This document shows, piece by piece, positions 54,846 to 64,000 of a stretch of DNA of 64,000 nucleotides (positions are counted from its first letter, which is position 1; every line of letters begins with the position of its first letter). The notes below the pieces were generated by a model. It saw nothing but the letters and a program-made list of their open reading frames with translations. It searched no databases and was not told the DNA's origin. The position numbers and the translations under genes are program-made. The stretch covers positions 10,540,001 through 10,604,000 of the forward strand of contig NC_063012.1 in assembly GCF_020509005.1 (NCBI RefSeq). Reading direction: 5' to 3'. The DNA is from Fulvia fulva. Taxonomy: Eukaryota > Ascomycota > Dothideomycetes > Mycosphaerellales > Mycosphaerellaceae.

Positions 54846-57800
54846 CTACCCCCCCTTCAAAATCGCGCTTAGTCCCTTAAGCTCGTATTATCGCTACTAC
54901 GAAAGTAGTGTCATCCTCTATATCGTTATTTCTATTACTTCTATTATCTACTCTATCCGCTATTATATCGTTGTTACTACCTCGGTCGGCATTATCGTAT
55001 CCTCCGCGGTAGCTAACCTAGCCTATATAAGTCGTAATTTCGTACTTACCGTAGCGATTCACGAACTCCGCAAAAGAGTTCGTTATAGCTTCTATTACTT
55101 ATATTAAGGAAGAACTATAGTACCTATTACTAACTAATATTAGCGGTATAGCTATAGTTACTAAGTTAAGGGAAGATTACTATTCGCGTTAACGCTTATC
55201 TTATACTTACCTACTATCGGTCATCTTTCTTAAAGTAGCCGCCTACGGGTCTTTACTTATACTAGTCTTAGGCTCGTAGCTCTTAACCGGTAGTAGAGCT
55301 ATAGGCACCTACGTAATTAGTATACGTAGCCCTCCTATAGTTACTAGGTTAGACGTAGCTATTAACGAAGCGTTTATAGCATCGCTAATTATACCGTCTT
55401 CGGGTATATTATCGTTCGGAATCTACCCTAGTAGTAGTATAAAGCCGGCTAGCCTGTCCTTTGTAGGATAGTTATAGTAGAAGTCCGCGATAGAAGCGGC
55501 GGTAGTATCTATTAACTCCTTAGCGGGCTCCTAAGTAGGCTTACTATAACTAACCTATTATACTAGATACTCGTATCGTCTCTCCTTCCTTCTACTACGT
55601 AGCGCTAGTCCCGGCCGTAGTATACTCTTTATATCTAGTATCGTATCTAGTAACTAATATATACTTATATCGCTATTATCGTCTTCTATCTCTATAGGTG
55701 CTAGTAGTAGTTATACTTAGCCTAGTATCGGTTCGTATACCGGTATTAGTAGGTTAGCGTAGAAGCCGTTATATAAGTTACTTAGCGATCGCGGTAAATC
55801 TAGGCGATACGTGTCGTATAGTAGTACTTTAGTGATCGTATAAGGTCCGGTATAGCGGTAGTTAAGTTTCTTTAACGGGCGCTTAGTACGCTAGTTACGA
55901 GTACTAAGGTGTACTATATTACCTACTTCGTATCGTCGTACGATTATATAGTATTTATTTACGTACTCGGCTTACGACGCTTATACTATCTCTATCGAGT
56001 CTCTTAGTCTATAGTAAAGCTCTATTATACGCTATACGAAGGCATTTACTAATTCCGCGTCTAGGCGTTGTTTATATAGGAGTAGCTATATAGGTAGGTT
56101 GAGCTCTATATCCGCGTACCTCGGATTCTTACTAATATTAGCTATAAAGGGGCTTATACTAGTCGTCTTAGAGATATAGTTATTAGCTATAAATTCTACG
56201 AGCGGTAACTAGTCCGGCTAGTCATCTTGTATATAGCTAATAAATACGCGTAGATATTGTTCTATTATCTTATTCGTATTCTCGCTCTGTCTATTAGTCT
56301 TAGGATAATACCCGGTAGAGATCTTACGCCTAATCTATAGTAGTTTATAAAGGCGTCCCTAAAAGGCTAAAATCTATTAAGGTCCGCGGTCCGATATAAT
56401 CGTCTTTAGTAATCCGTAGCGTAAGAAGATGTGCTTAATATAGACGTAGGCGATATATTTAGCTATTATTTCGAGAACTAGAATATAGTAGCGCTCCTTA
56501 CCTAGTCTATTAGTCACCGTAAGGGCATTCTCGTACTATTGACCGTCGGCCGTACACTTCGCTCTAGGTAAGTCGATAATGAAGTCTATAGCGACATTAT
56601 CCTAAGTATTAAAGGGGACAGGTAGTAGGGCTAAAAGTCCGTACTATAGTTCGTTAATACTACGGCTATTACGATATATCCGGTAGGCGCGTACGAAAGA
56701 TCTAATAAAACGGGTTATTCTTAGCTATATATAATATCGTAACACGAGCCTACTCGTAGTAGTCTTACCTAGGTATCCGGCTGCCGGTATATCGTAAAAG
56801 GCTTTGACTATACGTATATAGACAGTGTTCTCCTTATCCTCTATAGGTAGAACGAAGAGGCTATACCCGCTATATCGGTTCTTAATATATATTATACCGT
56901 CGACTAGTATTACGTACTTATTGTCTATCTTGTTCTTTCGGAGTAGTTTTACTAGTTCTCCTACCGCGAGTTAGGTAGTAGCTTCGACTACGTCATCTTG
57001 TTCGTATAGCTTACTAATGTCTACTACTAGGGCTTCGTCTATAACTACTCCTTCTACTTCGGATACGGATAGTCTTAGGATCTAGCTTACGCTAACCAAT
57101 AGGAAGTGTTCTAGTTTCAGTAGCACCCTATCCTATTAAGTATAACGCGGATCTGACTTGTTATATAAGATAGCGTCTTAGGAACGTCGAGTAAGGCTGT
57201 CTAGCTTCGCTCCTTATACTCCTAGTCGGTATACGATCTTAAAGAAGAACTATAACAAGAACTCGGCCTACCTAGCTTAGCGTCTGTTTAGCTACTTAGA
57301 TATTATAAAGTATTCTAAGTTCTTATAGTCGCTATAGACGAGTATAGGGTAGCCGCTTAGGTCGGTAAAGTTCTCGAAGTCTAGTTTATCGATGTCGCCG
57401 GCTATTAGCTCTAGCTTCTATTCCTTAAACGCCTTAACGATTACGAGTAACTCCTTATCGTAGATATCGTAGTTTTACTCCTACGGGCTTATCTTTTTCG
57501 ACAGGTATATAATAGGGCGGAGGATGTTATCCTCGTTATATTATAATAGGACTACTACGGTTATAAAGTCGCTTACGTTAGTCTCTAAGACGGTATGTCT
57601 CCCGGGGATAAATATCGCTAGTACTGTTCCCTTAGCGTCGGTAAATACTTACTTTAGTCCTTCGAACGTATTCTAACATTCGTTTGTCTAGTACTAGGGG
57701 TTGTCCTTCTTAGTTAGCTTTACTATAGGCAGAACTATCTTGCTATAGTCCTTAATAAAGCGTCGATAGAAGCCTAAGAATCTATTAAACGTAAGGATGT

Positions 57801-60800
57801 CCTTTACGTTAGTAGGAGTCCCCTATTTACGTATCGCTTATACCTTAGCTAGGTCTATTAACACGCTATTCTTACCGATAATTAATCCGAGGTACTTAGT
57901 AGACTAAGTATAGAACTCGTATTTAGAGATATCGAGCTAAAGGCCTACCTTATCGTACTTACGGAGCACCTTCTTTATAAACTTAATATGTTCTTCGAGC
58001 GTGTCGCTAAAGATTAGGATGTCGTCGAGGTACGCGGACGTAAAGTCGTCGAGGAACTCTCTTAGGGTATTGTTAATATACGATTAAAATGTCCCGGGTA
58101 TATTATATAGTCTAAACGGTATTACTAAGTACTCGAACTAGCTATACCGTATCGTAAACGCCGTAAGCCATTCCGACCCTTCCGCTATACGTATACGGTT
58201 AAAGGCGGCGATAATATCTAGCTTAGTAAAGTACTTCTTCCCTATAATACGGTTAAGTGTGTCCTATATTAGGGGTATAGGATACCTAGATTTTATCGTA
58301 CGTTCGTTTACCTATCTATAGTCGATATAAACTCTAAGTCCTCCGCTAGGTTTCTTAACGATAAGTATAGGTAAAGATACGTCTGCCCTTTCTTTGTATC
58401 TACGGATGCCCTTCTAGGCTAATTGTTCTTAGACCTAATAAGCTATTACCTCGTCCTCTTAGTTTAATATACGGTAAGGTCGGATAAAGGGCGGAGTCGC
58501 GCTAGGCTTTAGTTTGATCTTATAGTTGATACCTAGCCTATACGGTAGGAGCTCCTTCGTATCTTACTTAGAAAAGACGTATATAAACTCGTAATAGATA
58601 GGTAGGAGGTGATCCTTCGGATCGATTGTCTCCTCCTTTTTCTTTATAAACTTATTAATATTAGACTATACGTATATCTTATAAGCGGATAGTGTCGGGC
58701 TAGTACGCTACGCTACTAGTACGAACGCCGCTACTTAAGCATCTAGTCGTTCGATAGTCTTGTTATTAGATAGCATTATATAGCTAGTATCGGGCCTATA
58801 TACTACTACCTTACGTATATTCCGAGTACTTATAGTATAAGCTATTAAAGGGTCCGTTACGAGGAGATCCCCTAGTTACTATTATTCGTTCTTATTAAAA
58901 ATGAACATTATATATACTTTAGCTCCCTTTTACCTAGCTATTCTGTCGATAGCCGCTTCGCTAACTTCCTAGATATCGATATCCGGTAGTATAGTATTAG
59001 TACGGGCGGCGTCTCGGTCGATATCTCGGGCTTAGGTCGTTACTTTATAATCACGTTAGAAGTTATAGTCTAGACTAGATCTCCTTTATCGTCTTCTTTA
59101 ACGGTGGCTTGATATAGTAATCGGGTCTTTAGAGCTACTTCGAAGCTTTACTTAGTAATTATAGGCTCCTACTTATTGTTAATACTCTACACCTAGACTG
59201 GCTTGCCGTTCTATAGGTAATGTTCCCTATAGTGCTCCGAGTCGAGGGTTATTATACTAGAGGCAAAGTGGATACCTAGCTAATGTTTATCGTACTAAGG
59301 TCTACCTAGTACTATATCGTATTCTAGATAAGTAACCTAGAACGTTCTCGTTTCTCTATAGCTATTACTAAGCGTAAATTCTATAGTTATACGGTGTTCG
59401 ATTATTTCCGTAGCTATAGACCTATTAGCTAACCTAAGTGCTAATAGGTTATTAAGCTTAGTTAAGGGCAGGTTATGTTTACGCGTATAAGAAGAGTTGA
59501 TATAATCTGAGTTAGCACCGTTATTAAGGAAAGTCAATACACATTGCCTATTAGCTACGCCCGGTATTACTAGGTATAAGCTAATAACTAGGTTATATTC
59601 TATTTCTACTATCCTAAGAACATATAATAATAGCTTAAGTCCTTCTAGTAGAGGCTCTACTAGTAGTGCTTCTCTTAATTCTTTGTATAACTATTCTTGT
59701 TTATATCTACTTACTTCTACGCTTAAGTAGTAGACTACGTATTTTCCGCCGGTAATTCGACGACGTTAGTACCGCTAGCGTTAGTACCTAGACGTACCGG
59801 CATTTCGTACTCGAAGAGCTCGTAAGTATACTACTATAAGCGGTGACCGGGCTTACGGCACTTCTTATAGAGGCTCTCGTATATATAGCGAGTGTTCTCG
59901 GCTTCGTCTAAGGTCTTACCGAGACTACTCTTAAAGGGCTTAGGACGGGTCGACTAGGCCTTACGAGGTGGCTTACCGGGAGCTACGCCTACTAGCTTAT
60001 CGTCCTTATCCTTACCGTCCTTCTTATTATTCTTAGGCTTCTTATTACGGGGGTAGAGGCTGTCTAAGATCTTAAAGTCTTTATCGGCTTAATAAAGGTT
60101 ATCGATTATATCGCTAAGAGAGGTTAGCCGATACGTTAGATACTTATTAAGGTAGCGGACTATTAGCTTACGTTATAGGTAGTCTATCGCGTCTTTACCC
60201 TTTAGGCCTAGAATGTTTACGTTCTAGCGCTACTTCGGGTAGAAGGACTAGAAGGTGTCCTTACCGTCTATCTTTAGAGAGTATATACGCTTACGGGCTC
60301 GGCCGATAGGGTTACGGTCACTATAGCGATTAGCGAGCTCTTGAATTAGGTCGTTAATACCCTTATATAACTTCTTATTACTCGTAAGGACGCTAGAGAT
60401 AGTAGGAATCTTAGGTCCGACTAACTCCTACGCGTCGCTAGGAGAAGTAAGGAGGTTATAGACGAACTCTAATTCTACCTTCTTATTACGGAAGACCGTA
60501 TAGTCGACGATAGTCTCTAACTCTAAGAAGAACTTATTAAGGGAGGGTCCTAATAGCTTACTATTAATAGTACTAATAAACTTCTCGGGCTTATTAATAC
60601 CGCGCTAAGTCTTAAAGGGCTAGCTAAGTTTGGTATCGTACTTAACTAGAGACTCGAAGTCGTACACCTACTTCTTTTTCTTAGAAGAGCGGCGATAAGT
60701 ACGGGCATCGCTATCCGACTCCGAGTCTTTCTCTAACTCTAAACCTTCGGATAACGGGTCCGAGTCGTTATTATCTATCTTACGAGAGTGTTTCTTACCC

Positions 60801-62001
60801 TTCTTAGTTGCTCGTCTACCTTCCGCCTTATTATCCTTACCTCTTAAAGAGTCATAACCGTTCTATAGTACGCGGCGTTATGATATTACGCGAGATAGCG
60901 ACGAGCGTACTCTAGACCTACTACGATCCTCGAGTTACTTCTTAAGCTCGTCGACCTAGTTTTACTAGGATTAATTTAGCCCCTAGATGTCGTTCTAGTA
61001 GGTTTGAGCCTCTATCTTATATATATCGAGGTCTAATTCAAGTGCCCTAATCTTAGAGTTGTTATCGTTAAGCTATTATAGGGCTTCCTTAGCTTACTTC
61101 TTTAGAGACTTGTTTTGTACTACGAGTACGGCGCTAGAGGAGGGTTTAGGTTAAGCCTTTTAGTTATCGAGTTCCTACTAGACCGTAATAAGCTACTACT
61201 TAGCCTAATATATCTCTACTCGTACTATACCTAAGTCCTTCTAATATATATTACGGTACTTAGTAGCTTCCTCCTTTTTAGTCTTCTATATGTCGCGGTC
61301 CTTAACTAACACGTTATACTCGTTACGTATCTACTGTTCGTAGCTCTTCTATTTCCCGAGTTCCTACCCTACCTTACCTAGTTATTCGTAAAGGATAGTA
61401 GCTATCTATATTATATTCCTATACTCTTACTCGGCGCGGCGTAGGATAAAGTAAATAGCCGCTACTATCTCGGGATCTTACATTAGCCTAACGAGCTAGT
61501 TAGCGTCGAGTTAGAGGAAGTTATTAACTAGGATACGGAGGGTTTTCGCGACTTATTATATTTCTTCTCCTTCGCCTTCCTCGGTCGCGCTATCGTTATC
61601 GTAGTCGACTACCGCTATAGCTATACCGTTAACTTCTTAAATCTCGTCGTCGGTAAGGAGGTCGTATAAGTTGAACTTAGTAGGTAGGTAGGTAACTAAG
61701 CGCTATAAGTTCTCGAGTCTCTACTAGATAGCGTCGTCGGTAGCCTACTACTATTCTTAAGTTTGTCCTTAAGTCTATATATTTAATATAGACTCGCGCC
61801 GTACTACTAGGCGTATAGCTAGTAGCGAGCCTCGCTATCCTTAGGGTCGTACTATATTAGGTACTACTTAGCCTAAGGTAGTCTCTTATACTACGTCGTA
61901 CTCTTCTATCGTACGCCGCGATTTCTTATCGCGGTTATTAATAATCTACGCTCTTATAGATCCCGTCGTACCTCTTCTACGGATATAGGGACCTAGCTAA
62001 G
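54846..62001 (-). mobile_element. Ty3/gypsy retrotransposon A internal region, RIP-inactivated
   Basis: Read on the minus strand from 62001. Gag covers about 61900-59900 and ends in a zinc knuckle near 59850 (CRKPGH piece). A retropepsin-like protease lies at 59537-59337, where the catalytic DSG is read as NNG. Reverse transcriptase covers about 58500-57700 with [15 protein letters not shown] at 58030-57990. RNase H is about 57600-57200 and integrase about 57000-56050 (AIDFIIDLPRA, IISDRGPQ, TNRQSENTNKIIEQYLR, WPDQLPLVEF). A chromo-like or C-terminal part runs to 55000, then a polypurine tract. Domain order PR-RT-RH-INT is that of gypsy. In-frame stops are almost all TAG at Trp or Gln positions. 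Confidence 0.9.
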
Positions 62002-62159
62002 TATAACGGTTTATAATCGTATTAATATAAAGTAGCTAGGTACGTAGGAAAGAGGAGCGCGAGGTATACCGAGGATATATATAGCCGAGGCGCGCTAGTA
62101 ATACGCGGTCACGTGACCTATATACTAGCTGACTATTTACTAGGCCTAGGGCCGTGACA
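62002..62159 (-). mobile_element. LTR shared by gypsy elements A and B (158 bp)
   Basis: On the minus strand it starts TGTCACGG and ends ACCGTTATA. It acts as 5' LTR of element A. A second polypurine-like tract (AAGAGGGGGG) directly abuts its TG end at 62160, so it is also placed as the 3' LTR of the next internal region. Confidence 0.85.
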
Positions 62160-64000
62160 CCCCCTCTTAAAACACGCCTTAGTCCTCTAAGCGTTATCTA
62201 CCTTATAAGGCTACTTACCTATCGAGCTCTATAATCGCGTAAACGCCTAATTATCCTCTAGTACCCTATCGTTATCTAATAACATCGTATTCGCTTTATT
62301 AAGACTATCCTCGACCGGCTTCCTTCGAGAAATATATTACCTAGTTAGCTAGCTTGCCCTAGACCTAAGTCTGTCTTCGGCTAGTACTTACGTATAATCC
62401 TTATAACTAAAGTTAGGTATTATTATAGGCTCTATAGGCTCTACTCGAGTATCGGTATAACTACCGGTACTATCGTAGAGCTAAGGGCGGTAGATAAGAC
62501 CGGAGACCCTAGTTATAATAGTAGGCTTTCCCGTAACCTAGCTAATATAGCGGTACGTAGTAAATATATACGGAGTAGATTCTATTAGAGGTAAGGCTCG
62601 AGGCGACTTATTCGTAACGGTGTCTTTCGGAATGACCCTAATCGTATTAAGCCCGAGTACCTTAGTAGCTAGTAGGGACTAGTTAGATAGAGCTACGAAG
62701 CCTATAGGCGTAGACAACTCCGGCCGGTTATAGTAAAAGTCTATAATAGCGGCGGCTACCCTCGTAAATAGGTCCTTAGTAGGTTACTAAGTTTTACTAT
62801 CCTCTATCTCCTAATATCCGACCTATCGTACCTTATACTATATATCGACCTTACGCTTATGCCCCTTCTTTACCTTCCTAGTACGCTTCCTCGTATATAT
62901 ATCTAAGATCTTATCTACCTCGTACTCGATCGCCGCGGGTACCGCTATAATATCGGCCTCGGTATTAGCTTCCGTCGTATTAGGAACTATAACTACGGGT
63001 AGCGGCGGTATAAGGTACTATCCCTCTAGCGGCGGTAGGTTAGTATCGTCGGCGCGCTATAGTAGCGACGTATAGAAATAGTTATTGAGTCTAGCTAACG
63101 TATCGGAGAGCTTTAGCTTATAGGAGAGCTTCGAGGGTATGAGTTTTACTATCTAGTATAGTCTAGTATATCGTCGATCTAGTTTCTTAGAAGGGCGTAT
63201 CGTACGGATATTCTTCGTACTAAGGAATACCTAATCGCCTACCTTATAGTCGGGCGAGATACGGCGATGTTGGTTAGCGGCCTTAGCTTATAAGGCTTAG
63301 GACATTCTTATATTCTCTTAGAGGAACTAATATAGCTCGTAAAGGCGTCGGGCAAATACTTCGGCGGATTTGCTATCGAGTCGCTAAAGAGTCGTTATCT
63401 AGCGGCGATCCCCGCCTACCTACAAGTCGATACGTTCCGTAAACTCGGAGTTATATCGAAGGTTTACGTAGAAAGGTAAGACACCGGTAGTCTCTAATAC
63501 GTAATTATTAATAGCAAACTAAGCTAGGTATAGCTATTTAGCCTAGTCGCTCTATACCTTATTAACGTAGGCGCGTAAGTACTATTCTATATTCTAATTA
63601 GTACGCTTAGACTAACCGTCCGTCCTAGGGTAATATAATAAACTTAGCTTACGTTAAATCCGTAGTATCTTATATAACTACTTCTAGAAAGTTACGATAA
63701 ACTGTTTTCCTCTATTAGAGGTGATCGTGTCCGGGAGCCTACGTCGACTAAATACGTACTTTAAGAATAGGCGCGCTATATTCTTCGCCGTTATAGCTCT
63801 AATAGGAATAAGTTCTACTTCTTTCGTTAGGCGGTCCGTAAAGGTTATAATGTTATTATTAGTCATACCGTCGAGTTTACTATCTAGTAAGTCTACTATA
63901 AAGTCGACTAATATATAGCGCTAAGGTCGTTCTAGTATAGAAAGTAGATGTAATAATCTAGGTAGTTAGGTATATAGAGATTTCGTCGTACGGTATACTC
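62160..64000 (-). mobile_element. Ty3/gypsy element B, 3' part of internal region (continues past window)
   Basis: Minus-strand reading gives an integrase core at 63866-63684 (FTDRLTKEVELIPI, ARLFLKYVFSRRRLPDTIT, NRGKQF), then the post-integrase strand KLDRRYTRLYQIVKL near 63170. These differ clearly from element A's integrase, so B is another family, although the adjoining LTR is the same. The 5' end is outside the window. RIP-type composition as elsewhere. Confidence 0.8.

Overview
This window looks like a contig from a filamentous ascomycete (Pezizomycotina; Dothideomycetes-like by gene style, which is an inference). The genes have short GT-AG introns with CTNAC-type branch sites. They include a DASH subunit Hsk3, an SRF-type MADS factor, a Yta7-type AAA/bromodomain ATPase, an EF-hand aspartate/glutamate carrier and fungal rhodopsin-like proteins. 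The last 15 kb are transposons mutated in the way typical of repeat-induced point mutation (RIP).

1-21 kb is mostly conserved housekeeping sequence: an F-box gene, divergent to a PARP; a predicted small cysteine-rich secreted peptide; a frameshifted CYP52/CYP63-like P450; YTA7; AGC1; and a ZZ zinc-finger gene separated by one in-frame TAG from an upstream ORF in the same frame.

22-36.9 kb mixes intact genes (APC-type permease, rhodopsin-like membrane protein, hot-dog thioesterase) with visibly broken ones. These are a decayed EFM7/NNT1-like methyltransferase, a GST with an in-frame TAG, a secreted six-hairpin glycosidase-like gene interrupted by a 171-bp repeat, a possible cysteine-rich peptide remnant, and two hypothetical genes with a frameshift or a stop.

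37-48 kb carries a RING protein, a coiled-coil/Cys-rich protein, the HSK3 and small-membrane-protein pair (divergent), an MCM1-type MADS gene, a flavin reductase-like protein and several weak hypotheticals. A second, inverted copy of the 171-bp repeat lies at 48394-48564, at the edge of the transposon block.

48.6-64 kb is TpA-rich and CpA/TpG-poor, with no intact ORF of useful length. I resolve a solo LTR with a perfect 5-bp target duplication, a Ty1/copia element, a pogo/Fot1-type DNA transposon nested inside the copia element, a complete-length Ty3/gypsy element with two LTRs inserted in the copia reverse transcriptase, and a second gypsy internal region that shares an LTR with the first and runs off the window. 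All are inactivated.

I did not find tRNA or rRNA genes, a CRISPR array, a biosynthetic cluster core gene or a Starship captain. The main leads are the 12-bp palindrome GGTCACGTGACC, kept in every LTR-like repeat despite heavy RIP; the 171-bp inverted repeat pair; the set of in-frame TAG codons in otherwise co-linear ORFs; and the cysteine-rich peptide gene at 5.2 kb.
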